Assembly (NCBI RefSeq): GCF_019059575.1
Contig: NW_024881522.1
Location: forward strand, 841,001-905,000
DNA from: Amphibalanus amphitrite
Taxonomy: Eukaryota > Arthropoda > Thecostraca > Balanomorpha > Balanidae
DNA: 64,000 nucleotides
Direction: 5' to 3'
The notes below the pieces were generated by a model that made no database searches, was not told the DNA's origin, and worked only from the letters and a program-made list of their open reading frames with translations. This document shows, piece by piece, positions 46,046 to 56,924 of the stretch; positions within the stretch are counted from its first letter, which is position 1; the number at the start of each line of letters is the position of its first letter. A program made the position numbers and the translations under genes.

Positions 46046-47890
46046 TGCCTTCAAAGACTTAAGTTATCTGTGGTGTGTTCGGAGTTAGGCTATATGGCCG
46101 TTTTTGTTGTATGTTTATGTGGAGATTGAATATAACTGTGACCCTGTGCTTGTTTGTATACTTACGGTCAAACAGGAAACAGCACATTCACATAACATAC
46201 TCACCTAGCACCTAACTCATAGTTGTACGCTGCAGGATCTGTACTTGTTCATGTCTCTAGCATTAACAAAGCACTTAAGTAGCTTAGTAATCATTTCCCA
46301 CATTTTCTGAGCATCTAACATGACATACAGCAGTGCAGAGCAGCTTCAGAGAAGAAACACTTTAAATGCACACTCACAGACTCACACCAGCCACCCAATG
46401 AGCCAGTTCCTCAGTTGACTGTTTCCCTGGACACAGCTAGGCAATGTGAGCTAACTTTTGGCAAGTTGAAGGTTAGCAGGTAAGATTGAGTTAGGGTGAG
46501 TACCTACCTATAACTGGGTGCTACTGCCATGCAGGTCTTGGGTGGGTAGGCTGCAAATATGTGTGATGATTGAGGTTAGGTCAGCTGTCAGGTTAGTCAG
46601 GTTCAGGTATGCTCATTGCTCAGGTCACATTTTTATGGACATTTGGCAAATTAAAAAACTAACAATCTGATCTAAGCTAACCCGACTAAACATACACAAC
46701 TACTGACTATAGGAACTGAGCACCTACCTACTTGTGCCTACATCTCATACCATGTCAAAGTAGAGTTCCTTGGTGGAAGATTACCCTCAGTACTTTTTAT
46801 CCCAGCCCTGTGAAGAAAACTAATACTTCTAAGCTCTGAGTCACTGCTGGCCATCCACAGGAAGAAACGCTGAGACTGAGAGCTTTGCCATTGTATATTG
46901 GACCAATAATGACTATCACGAATGACTATGAACACATAATATGATCACATCGTTGCATGGATTGTCACATTGACAACTTTACTACAATCCTTTTTTCAAG
47001 AAATACAGTGATGATAATTAACATCAAAATCAACATAAAGTGGATTTAGTGATCCAAGCTTTCTCCTCCAGTAGCAATGGAATGATCACATGTTTCATTT
47101 GCCAGACACTGAGTAGGTACTGGTACCTGATGCACATTACAATCTGCATAGCATCTAAGCATAGTAAAACTGCCCAAGTCCATTCATTCTAGATTTTAAC
47201 TTGATAGTTAGCACTAATTTATCTTGCTGTTGTAAGTTATCATTCAATATTCATACCAATAGGTACATCAATATGCGCTCATCAGTCAACATTTTCTGGC
47301 ATGATCCTGCTCAGCGTGCTCTTCAGTATTGCTCCAAGGTCTGCAATATTATAGCTTGTTTTTGGACAATAACCTCTTTTAATTTTACTTTTTCTTGCTG
47401 ATATCTGAGTCCGATCAACTTGCGTTTATCAACCAAAATTTCATAGCTTATTCAACTTGATATTGATATTGCTCAGTAGTCAGGACCTCTGTCAGCCTCC
47501 TGGATACTTCAGATTGTTTTCAGTCAACATGCTTCTTAAATATGATATAAGTCAATCTTAAGGGATTCAAAACATCCAACAAAACAACGCACAAGAGCAA
47601 GAAAACCACCCGATAATCTAAAAAATGGCCTTGGAACAGAGCCAAGTGGTGCTCCATTTGTTTGTTTACAATGATTGGGATTGTAGTGCTGATGTATTTT
47701 TAGGACTCTGAACGTCGGCTTATAAAAAAATGAAACGTTTTCACAAAAGTTGTAAGGCAAGTAATATTAATCTGAAAGAACTAAAATATTCAAAAGCCAA
47801 ACACTATGAAATACATGAATCGGAACGAAAAAGTATCCCAAAAATCCAGCCTAATCACCGGCTCCTAAAACTGCAACACAATCAGCACTT
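46046..47890. other. Unassigned intergenic DNA
   Basis: AT-rich; no supported exon, RNA gene or repeat family. Confidence 0.3.
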
Positions 47891-47892
47891 TT

Positions 47893-47965
47893 CCCCGCAA
47901 CTCGTTGTCCAGACGTAAATATGCAACGGTCCCCAGATTGTGTTGCCATATTCTAGGAGGTGTTT
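47893..47965 (-). mobile_element. Short LINE reverse-transcriptase remnant
   Basis: The minus strand reads LLEYGNTIWGPL, a conserved motif of CR1/jockey-like proteins just upstream of the VQRRATR segment. It abuts a 26-bp sequence (47893-47918) that also lies next to the broken 5' edge of the LINE at about 45277-45302, in the other orientation. Confidence 0.5.
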
Positions 47966-48987
47966 TAGTATATGGCAGCCTTTCCGGGACAACACGACTC
48001 GACCGCCAACCTTGCAGCCATTCGATAACTCAGGAACCACTGGGCTGATCGGAACGAACGAAACACCATTCGATTCAGGGGATACGATTTCATCAGACGT
48101 TTCGAATGTGGTGACATCAGGTGACCTCGGTGGCCTTGAGAGGTCAACTCGACATTTTCGCCGATTGCAGCCATTCTATGTTCAGCAAATACTGGGCCGA
48201 TTGAGACGAGAACACCACCACTGACCAGTCGATTCGCCGTATGTAATTTCATCAGCCGTTTCGAATATTGTGACCTTAGGCGACTTAGGTGACCTTGGGA
48301 GGTTAACTTAACGTTTTCGCCTATGGCAGCCATTCTGTAACTCAGGAACTACTGGGTCGATCGAGACGAAAGCACCACTATATACCATAGTCGATTCGTC
48401 CCATGCGGTTTTATCAGTTATTTGGAATATGGTGACCTCAGGTGACCTCGGTGGCCCTGGGAGGTCACATAACCCTTTTCGCCTATTGCAGTCATACCAT
48501 AACTCAGGAACTACACACTGCCTACTGGGGCTATCAAAACGAAAACACCACGTGTCGATCCACTGTATGCGATTTTATCAGCCGTTTTGAATGTGGTGAT
48601 TGCAGGTGACCTCAGTGACATTCAAAGGCGAAACCCATTGGCGAAGAAGGTTATGTGACCTCCCAAGGTCACTTAGGTCAACATATTCGAAGCGGCTGAC
48701 GAAGTCGCATACGGCGATTCGTCTGGTGTTTTCGTCTCGATCGGCCCAGTAGTTCCTGAGTTATAGAATGGATGCAATAGGCGAAAACGTTTAGTTGGCT
48801 TTTCAAGTTCACGGAGGTCACTTGAGGTCACCATATTCAAAACCTGAAATCGCTCACGGCGAATCGAATGGTGATGTTTTCGTCACGATCGGCCCAGAAG
48901 TTCCTGAGTTACAGAATGGCTGCAATAGGCGAATATGTCGAGTTGACCTTTCAAGGTCACCGAGCAGTAGCGACAGAACACCTTCAA

Positions 48988-49492
48988 TTAAAGGGACTAT
49001 CCCACCTTTAACATGGGGTTTGAGTTGAGATAGCCAAGTTTGCGGCAAGGTTCAGAAACCACTATCTATCTAGGTTGCAACCCCCGCGGCCTCTTGGTGT
49101 TGAAGAAATCCGTTCCCTTCATTTGAAAATGGGCCTTGTACAAGGCCCTATCTTCAACATGGAGCGACCGTTAGTGTGACGTCACCTCGTTAAGTCATTC
49201 TGATTTAAATGGGTTTGTTCGTTGAAAAATCGCTTAAAACTTGGTCTGAACTTTGTTGTGGTGCCTACAGAGTAAAAAGAATCAGCTTTATTACAGTAAT
49301 GTGGCCTGGGGAAGGAGGTAATTTTGGGCTGTGACGTCACATATTTGAAAGTTTGTGTTTGGAATATGGGAAGCCTAAGATGTTTAATGAAAAATAAATG
49401 CCAGAACCGTGTTCCTGGTCATCCAATCTATAAAGTCGGGCACAATTTAACTGGTTTTAACAACATTTTAGAAGGTGGGATAGTCCCTTTAA
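48988..49492. mobile_element. TTAA-flanked MITE, family 2
   Basis: TTAAAGGGACTATCCCACCT at the left and AGGTGGGATAGTCCCTTTAA at the right. Its ends resemble family 1 but the interior differs. It is inserted in the ~160-bp repeat array. Confidence 0.85.
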
Positions 49493-49495
49493 GGG

Positions 49496-49606
49496 GGGGA
49501 GGGGCACTGCCGACTTTTGGTCCCATTCTTTCCATGCAACGCCCATAGGGCTAATGTTAAAATGTCAAAATCAAAGGGGGGCACGGTGCCCCGGTGCCCT
49601 CCCCGT
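49496..49606 (+). repeat. GGGGCACTGCCGAC repeat, copy 1
   Basis: About 110 bp beginning GGGGCACTGCCGACTTTT and ending in GGGGCACGGTGCCC. It is repeated inverted at 57566-57680. Both copies include a GGGCTAATGTTAAAATG-like stretch. Confidence 0.65.
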
Positions 49607-50180
49607 TCCACCGCCTAGGTCACCGAGGTCACCTGAGGTCACCATATTCGAAACGCCTGATAAAGTCGCACCCCTGATTCGAATGACGTTTCGTCCGTAC
49701 CGATCGGCCCAAAGATTCCTGCTGACTCCCGAGTATAGAATGGCTACAAGGGTGGCGGTCGAGTAGTATTGTCCGCACTTATTACCCGAAGACTGTTCCG
49801 CCGATCGAGACGAAAACGCCACCATTCGATTCACCGCGTAAAAAATCACTTGCGAACATTGCGACCTCATGTGACCTAGACTGGTCAGAACTTAATGTTT
49901 TCGCTGTTTGACGAGTGACGGCTACCGCGTCTATCGAGACGAAAACGGCACTAGTCCAGTCGCGGCATGTTATTTCATCAGCCGATGGACCGATTATAAT
50001 ATGGTAACCGCAGGTGGCCTCCGTGACTTTAACAGGTCAGCCTAACGTAATCGAAAACGCCATCGCACGCAGCGTATGGACTGGTGGCGGTTTCATCTCG
50101 ATCGGCCTAGTACAGTTCTGAGTTACTGAATGTCTAATAGGCGAAAGTTCGTCGATCTTTCAAGGTCGCCGAGGTGATAT

Positions 50181-50591
50181 CAACATATTCGAAACAAATA
50201 GATTATTTAAGTATGTCGAATCGACAGCGGTGCGGGTACTTAATTCTAGATCTTGGCAGCTAGTTGCCACCATTCCCGCCACATCAACCCACCAACCATG
50301 GTTGGCTAGCGACAAATGCGAGTGGAAACGGAATATAATAAATAATTTCGATAAAAGTATGACTTCAAAATGAGCCACCATCAAAGGCATTGGTGCTCGA
50401 GAATCTCCGCGACAGAACCTCTTCTATCACAGTTCGTCACTAAATCGTTTGATAAGATTTAAAAGCATTGACATAATTCTAAATTGTGTCACTTGTATTC
50501 CTAGAAATACGGAAGTACGTGAAAATACACAATAATAAGGGGCATGGCATATCACACACTTTTCATGTCATGTCAACATAATAAACCTGAA
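50181..50591. other. Presumed 3' flank of POLR1G
   Basis: No gene or repeat recognised; likely includes the POLR1G 3' untranslated region. Confidence 0.35.
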
Positions 50592-53500
50592 TCAATGAAG
50601 CTTTTTCCTTTTCTTCTTTCCCGTATCCGGTGTTGGCTCGGACGCTGTTGGTTTCGACGATTTCTTTTTCTTCGGGCTGGCATGCCGGGAGCCAAGCGAG
50701 TTCGATAATGCAAGAGCTTCACTGCATCGTTTTAACGTTTCCCTATAGCCTGAAACAGGTAACAATGCGTTAATAACGGAAATATGTGCATAACAGCGGG
50801 CAATCAAACCTCTATCTCTATCTAAACCAACTATCAGGAACACGGGCATTCTGACGAGTGCCTTGACGCCACTATGCATTAGACTACGCAAACGGTAAAA
50901 GTGGTCCAGCCTTCTGAAGACACGTCCCCTGTCACCCAGCAGATCCGTGCCCTGTCGACCCTGACGACCACCACACGGTGCGCCATTCCCGCCCCCGCGC
51001 CTCCTTCACCGCGGCACTCACCGACGCCCAGTAGCGGATGGCGATCCGGGCCCGCCTCGGGCGGCTCGGGAACCGCTGAGGTGACCGGCGCAGAGGCGGG
51101 GTCGGCGGCCGGCGCGTCCAGTCTCCGGTGGACCAGCACCTGACCGGCCAGCGGCACCGGCACTGCGGGCCGCGCGACACCGTCAGAAAACCGAACAGAA
51201 TGTGGTCACAAACAGAGCACTCACTCCAGTACCGGCACCCGAGATAGCAGTACAAACAGTACCCAAACTCCAGCACCCTGGGCCTAATTGAAGCATATTC
51301 AGTGCCCTCGAGCTGCAGTGCACCTACCCATTTTCAGTTTCTTCCCCTTCCTGTTGGGCAGCAGCACATGAAGTCCTTCTGGTACGTATGCTTCGGCAGT
51401 GAGCTCGAGCGTGTCACTGCGCGTGACTCGTCCTTCACTCAGTGGCAGCTTGCAGTTACGCAGCTCAGAGATGTTCACCTGAAAGGCCAGTCACAGAGGG
51501 GGACTGATCATGAGTTGGCTAGCGGAACACGTGGGTGCAAAGAGGGGATGAGTGTAGAGTACCAGTTATCACCATTAACCCGCCCCCTGCGTGGAAGGGG
51601 TCTATTTTTGCCCCCTCAGGTCTTTTGGCATTATCTCTAAAACGACTGCGCCGATCGTCGCAAAACTTTCAGTAACCTCTCATACATCACTTTTACACCT
51701 TGTGTCAAAAATGGTTCAAGAGTCTATGAAAGGTTGGCCAAAATGACGTCAGAGTGACATCATATTCAGCCCTTTTCGACCCAAAAAAGGTTTTGCGGGA
51801 AGATGAAGAGCGGGAAGACTTGTCCGTACAGTTTTGATGTTAGAGAAAAATGTTCAAAATCAGAAAGATGTAAAATTAACAGGGCTACAAAACCACCATC
51901 TCGGATTTTTTTTTGGAGTTTTTTATTTTGACCCCAAAATTAAAAAAGGTGATCAAAAAATAATACCCTAAAAATAAGAACAAAAATCAAAATTTCGAAC
52001 CAACAAAAACAGAATATATGTTACAAACATATAAGACTGCTATCGACATACCAAATTTGAGCTTGGTAACTACTTTTGGCGAAGTTTTGGCGAAAAAAAA
52101 ACTGCTCAAAATTGATGACGTCTAATATTCAAACTCAGTTTCTAGCTGTTATAGACCACGTGGAATAACACTAAGACCACCATGGGATTCCCCGTGATGA
52201 GCTGCCTCGAATAGGTACCCTTTGTATGCAAAAATATCAACTTCGAAATTTGACCTTTTTCGACCTGACCTCCCTAGAACGTAACCTTAAAGGGACCCTT
52301 CCACCTTCAAAAAAGTTTATGAATTGGCATGAAAGTGATGTCGCTCGGTTCAGAAAGCGCGAAAACGAATATCTACCAAATTTCACCGAAAAATATTCAC
52401 CAGTTTTCAAGATATTAGACTTTTACTTTTGTTTACTTTTTGGGATCTCCGCTGTTCCTAGCGACTTTATTTGGAAGCAATAGTTTGGCAGCTGAAAGTG
52501 CGGCACTTGTTGCGCGCAAAGCAGCATATACCACCGCGTGCTACAAAACGTTTTAGTCAAACATTTAAAAATCGTTAGGTATCTGCGCTGACGTCACACA
52601 TTCAGAGGGGTATTCCTATGCACTAGCCCCTCTGAATCAAAATGCTGCAATTTTGAAATTCAATATTTCCGATTTAAGGCATTTCTCGATGTTGTGAGTG
52701 CCGAAACCGGTAATTGTGAGCCAGGGACCCCATTTTGGCTATCTCAACTCAAATCTAATGTTAAGGTGGGAGGGTCCCTTTAACTATCCCTGATGGTCGT
52801 CTAACCAACATCATGAGTTGGAAATGAAAAAATTTGCTATAAAACATGTATCACACGGCCCTAGTGAAGTTGGGTTATGTGTTGACCCTTGGTGACCTGA
52901 CCTCTGTGACCTGACCTGGTAACAGTGAACTCTTTTAGCAACATATTATGTACAGTCTGTCTTAGAAGTACCGCGCAAAGTAACGGTGGATCCATCAAGC
53001 CTGACCGAGGAACGGTCTGCTTAATTTGAGTCACCGAAGCAATTGACATCCTCGCCCCCCAGGTCAACTGGTCAGGTGACTTTCAAATTATAGCAGGCCT
53101 TGCCCTTCCTCGGTCAGGCTTGATGGATCCGCTGTCACTTTGCGCGGTACTTTTAAAGGGACCCTCCCACCTTCAAAAAAGTTAATGAATTGGCACGAAA
53201 GTGATGTCGCTCGGTTCAGAAAGAGCGAAAACGAATATCTACCAAATTTCATCGAAAAATATTCACCGGTTTTCAAGATATTAGACTTTTACTTTTGTTT
53301 ACTTTTTGGGATCTCCGCTGTTCCTAGCGACTTTATTTGAAAGTGCGGCATTTGTTGCGCGCAAAGCAGCATATACCACCGCGTGCTACCAAACGTTTTA
53401 GTAAAAGATTTAAAAATCGTTAGATCTCCGCTGACGTCACAAATTCTAAGGGGCATACCAATGCACTAGCCCCTTAGAATCCGAAAACTGCAAGTTTGAA

Positions 53501-55867
53501 ATTCCATATCTCCGAATTAAAGCATTTGTCGATGTTGTGAGTGCCCAAACCGGTATTTGCAGGCCATGGCCACCAATTTGGCTATCTCAACTCAAAACTA
53601 ATGTTAAGGTGGGAGTGTCCCTTTAACCCTCGCCGGCACAGGGGGGGGGGGTTGATGCAACCCCCCTAAGGTTTTTCGCGAATAACTCGCGTAAAAAGCG
53701 GCCGATCGCAACGAAACTTTCAGTACCCTCGAATTGATCAATTTTACACCTACCCTGAAAATTTCATGACCCTGACCCAAATGACCTTTGACCTCTTTTC
53801 CGAGACCATGTTTGGCCGGAATCGCATTAGCCGCGCGTTTGCAAGCTTTTCGTGGTTTCAAACGTTCATACATGTTCTTCTGTCCCGTAGCTCAGTTGGT
53901 AGAGCATTGGACTCCCGGTGGTGAGAACCCGGGTTCGAGACGCTCCGGCGCTCGATATTTGAGACTCCTGACGGGGATGGTCTGCGGTTGGTGGGAGCAG
54001 CCGCAGTCAGTTGAAGTCAGTTGAGTGGGACAGGCCGTGTCCGGCTTTGAAGGGCACGTTAAACTTTGGCATCCAAATTCTCCCGTTACCCGGAATTGCG
54101 CGATCGGACGGTAGGGGTCGGGGTCTACGCAACAAGCTCTGCTTAGCGTGGGCTCCGGCTCTGTCAATCCGTCCATTCAAACATTCGAACTAAATTTATT
54201 AAAAAAAAAAATGTGATTTGATGTTGCTCCCATGCATTAGGGTAGGTGCCAAGGTCACCTGAAGGTCAGGTCAGGTCATTGATCTTTGGTGACCTCGGTT
54301 CACTTTTTCGAGTTTTACATGTTTCTAGGCTAGTTTTTGGAGCTGAATTCGAATTTAGCAACCATTTGAACATTTACGAAGTTCTTTTGGTGCCTTCGTA
54401 ACATGTTACGAAGCTGTCAGAGGCGGATGACAGGTACTACGAATACCCGTCACGACCCCTACCGGTTGACCTGACCTGACCTGACCCGACCTGGTCTAAA
54501 CGCTTAACGACATCATCTGTGATCAAAACGATATTCGTGATCAGCACCCCGGAAAAACCCCTTAGCAGCCACGCTTTACGACTTTCTAACAGGTCCCGAT
54601 TTTCCCCGACTTTTGGGTCATTGACCTGACTTGGAAGGTCAACCGATGACCTAGGACCTTAAAATTGGGTATCATCGGCTTCCTCTCGTCACGGGCAACA
54701 CGCTCGTTTTTCCGCGAAGCTCTAGCTCGATCAGGGGCGAAACGGCAAGGGGGTCCAACGGACCCCCCCCCCCTTATACGTTCGCGGCTGGAAAAACATC
54801 TATCAGGCGAGGGTTAAGACAGACTGTACCAGGCAATTGTGAACCGACGCTTTACCAATAATTTTCGATTAAATGCGTTTTGCTCGACGTATAACGCATT
54901 TCCTAGAAGGTCCGTGAACGGCAAAACATTTTAGCTTTGACCTGAACTGTGATGTTATCGAACGCCATTCGAGTTTTGCGAATCCGTCCAAGAGTTTCGG
55001 AGATACGGGGAGGGGACAAAAATAGACCCCCCATCAGGTCGCGTTATAATCAGACCCCACCAGGGCGCGGGTTCAGCGTTGGCGCGTTGGTAAAAGAAGT
55101 TTAAGGAGAAGGGGAGCGTCAAATATAGACCCCAATCAGGGCGCCTCTTCCGCATTTCAACCGTCGCCAAAATCGTCATGACGAAATCACCTAGGAAATC
55201 TGAGCACTGTAGAATCATCCGGGGTCTGGGAAAATTGTCCGACGGTATTGGAGGGACACACTCATATTGAAGGCCCATAAAACTCGTGTAGGACCAAAAT
55301 TAAAGAAAAATCAGGTCAGCCAGCCTTTTCATGCAGGACGGTGCTCTTGCTTGTCGGTCTGCCAGAATTTAGAGATGGCGCCAAGAGCATCTATTCGATA
55401 GCTGGGCGAAGGGAGCATGGATAGGGAACTGGTCTAACCTAAGTCCAATCAAATTACCCCAGAGAACCGAACCACTCAGCAAACCTGCACAGCGCCAAAG
55501 GGTGCTCCAGTGAAACTGGGCAAACATCAACCCTTAGCCCTAAGAATCTCCAGAATTTTGTGCCCAACATACCCGCTGGTGTCTCTCCATGTGCCCAGTT
55601 CATGGAGAATATATTGACTGCTGAAATGAATCTGTTGCATTATCTTTACTGAAGGGAAGGGACGATGCTGGTGTGGGCACTGACCTGTGCTGGTGCACGC
55701 ACGATCCATAGTTCCAGGTCATCTGTCTGGTCCTTAAGCTCCTCTTGACAAAGAGGCCCTGGCTTGGTCAGGGCCTCAAAAGCACTCTCCACCTCTGTGG
55801 CCCCTTCCACATTCTCCTCATTCATAGCCTTAGCTTGAGATGTTAAGGCTTTGAGGGAACCTGGCAT
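50592..55867 (-). CDS. POLR1G: RNA polymerase I subunit RPA34 / POLR1G (CD3EAP) homolog
   Basis: Exons: 55685-55867, 51328-51478, 51022-51162 and 50592-50749. All have GT-AG borders and compatible phases, giving about 210 residues. The match to human CD3EAP is through LELWIVRAPAQ (human TELWLIQAPAD), joined in exon 2 to VNISELRNCKLPL. There follow a predicted beta-rich segment (EGLHVLLPNRKGKKLKMVPVPLAGQVLV), a proline/alanine-rich linker and a lysine-rich C-terminus (KKKKSS, GKKKRKKLH) as in RPA34. With RPA49 this subunit forms the TFIIF-like heterodimer of Pol I in the nucleolus. The start codon is tentative: an acceptor-like ttttcag lies about 27 bp upstream and a 5' exon is possible. Intron 1 (51479-55684) is filled with nested mobile elements. 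Confidence 0.78.
52287..52783. mobile_element. TTAA-flanked MITE, family 1, copy 3
   Basis: Same ends and interior as 4670-5156, TTAA at both borders. It has a small interior length difference (a TTTGGAAGCAATAGTTTGGC-like stretch near 52470). Confidence 0.88.
53153..53626. mobile_element. TTAA-flanked MITE, family 1, copy 4
   Basis: More diverged copy of the 4670-5156 element (GGGAGTGTCCC at the right end). It shares its right TTAA with the next element. Confidence 0.85.
53623..54817. mobile_element. AGGTCA-rich TTAA element E
   Basis: TTAACCCTCGCCGGC on the left and CAGGCGAGGGTTAA on the right, with poly-G/poly-C tracts inside. The left 70 bp match the inverted right end of element F (13940-14008). 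The interior holds direct GACCTGACCTGACC-type repeats and a tRNA-derived SINE. Confidence 0.75.
53882..54211 (+). mobile_element. tRNA-derived SINE
   Basis: The head is tRNA-like: GTCCCGTAGCTCAGTTGGTA contains an A box, and GGGTTCGAGAC about 40 bp on is a B box. About 240 bp of unrelated body follow, with a TTATTAAAAAAAAAA tail ending near 54211. The anticodon-arm region is not that of a functional tRNA and no acceptor-stem pairing closes the molecule. It lies inside element E. Confidence 0.8.
54830..55684. other. Remainder of POLR1G intron 1
   Basis: Right part of element G, then unassigned intron. A second AATATAGACCCCAATCAGGGCGCC-like terminus near 55120-55143 suggests a further remnant of the same family. 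Confidence 0.4.
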
Positions 55868-56367
55868 CAGAGAGAAAAGCTGTATTTTTACATCTGAAAA
55901 GGTATTCTTATAAATATCATAGCAAATTTATACAATTTATCTTGATCTGAATGAAAGAATTCACAAGGACAGAGAATTTTAAGGGAACATAGGGAAAGCT
56001 AATATTGATATGAAGTGATTTTAAGACAAAAAATGATGAAAACAATGCTTAATTCCATCCCTTGGATTCACATAGTGCGGCAACAACTGTCTCATGTCAC
56101 AGAAACACACAGATTCTGGAAAAAAGTTAAGAGCTCAGAGCTTCATTTGAAGCTTCACTGGCACTGCCAATCCTGATAATCCGGCCTATCAGGCTTTTCT
56201 GGACTGATCGTCCATATCATTCATGATTTTCTTGACTGAATGTGCATGACCCACAGTGCAGCCAACCCATTTATATTTCCTATTGACGTGTCTCAGTCTT
56301 ATTCTGAGCAAGACAGATCGCAAGCAAACGCGATCATGATCAAATGTGGGACACGCACATACTTTAC
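55868..56367. other. Upstream region of POLR1G
   Basis: No gene or repeat recognised; may hold the POLR1G promoter or a 5' exon that I could not identify. Confidence 0.3.
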
Positions 56368-56924
56368 TTAAAGGAAATAGTTCACTTTTTAACATGGGTT
56401 TTGAACTGGAATAGCAGTTCCGTAGCTTGGGCTGAGACGAGCATAAGTCAGGAGCTTTTACAGCCCAACGATCACCCTAGGCAAAGATATTCTATTTCTC
56501 GTCCCGAAAAAGGTGTCTTGCGTTGAGGATGTGTGCCTTGCATATATTTCCATCCAGTATGAAAAGAGCATGGGCCCCGAAAATTCTTCAGAAACTAGAG
56601 AAATTATCTACGAGAACTCTAGAGAAATTCTCGTACTGATCAATTAGGACATTCAGGGGAACATTATCAGATCGAGCAGATCGCCCAAATGCCGGTGGCT
56701 GCGATAATTTCTCTGTTTCTGAAGAATTTTCGGGACCCATGCTCTTTTCATACTGGATCGGCGTGTGCCTTACAGAAACTGAAAAGTTCTTCCTATATCA
56801 AAATATAGAAAATAATATTTTGTTTCAAAAAGGTTTTATTTTCTTTGCTGATTATTTTGAACATAAAAAATCATAAATCCGTTGCAAAAAAAATAATTTC
56901 GTGAAAGTGAACTATTTCCTTTAA
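56368..56924. mobile_element. TTAA-flanked MITE, family 3
   Basis: TTAAAGGAAATAGTTCACTT at the left and AAGTGAACTATTTCCTTTAA at the right, TTAA duplicated. It contains a nested hairpin element (56540-56762). Confidence 0.85.
56540..56762. mobile_element. Hairpin element with a 9-bp target duplication
   Basis: Arms starting ATCCAGTATGAAAAGAGCAT (56552) and its reverse complement (ending 56758) extend about 55 bp with small differences. GTGTGCCTT flanks at 56531-56539 and 56763-56771. The first ~12 bp next to the left duplication are not part of the inverted repeat. Confidence 0.7.

Larger units (their letters stand above)
47990..50180. repeat. ~160-bp AGGTCA-containing repeat in direct and inverted copies
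   Basis: Units share GATCGAGACGAAAACACCAC, then ATTCG..GTATGCGATTTCATCAG, then TTTCGAATATGGTGACCTCAGG and AGGTCA...TTTTCGCC. Four direct units begin near 48090, 48246, 48410 and 48571. From about 48650 the units are inverted (two copies to 48980). After a MITE insertion further inverted and direct copies run to about 50180. The turn near 48640 makes the array palindromic on a kilobase scale. Confidence 0.75.
52950..54829. mobile_element. Palindromic element split by two insertions
   Basis: The left arm 52950-53012 starts GTACAGTCTGTCTTA, then AGTACCGCGCAAAG, and ends GACCGAGGAA. The right arm begins at 53106 and runs to the TTAA at 53153-53156. Its outer end, TTAAGACAGACTGTAC, is displaced to 54814-54829 by the MITE (53153-53626) and the AGGTCA-rich element (53623-54817), both inserted at that TTAA. 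Confidence 0.75.
51575..55075. mobile_element. AGGTCA-rich host element G with nested insertions
   Basis: Left end TTAACCCGCCCCCTGCGTGG, then GGGGTCTATTTTTG. The right end is the reverse: CAAAAATAGACCCC near 55018 and CAGGGCGCGGGTTCA at 55061-55075. TTAA on the left faces TTCA on the right, so one border has probably changed. It lies in POLR1G intron 1 and encloses the MITE at 52287-52783 and the palindromic element at 52950-54829 with its own insertions. Confidence 0.6.

Noticed and set aside
53882-53952. A functional tRNA gene
   Set aside because: A and B boxes are present, but the acceptor stem does not close and the sequence runs on into a ~330-bp body with an A-rich tail, so it is a SINE head.
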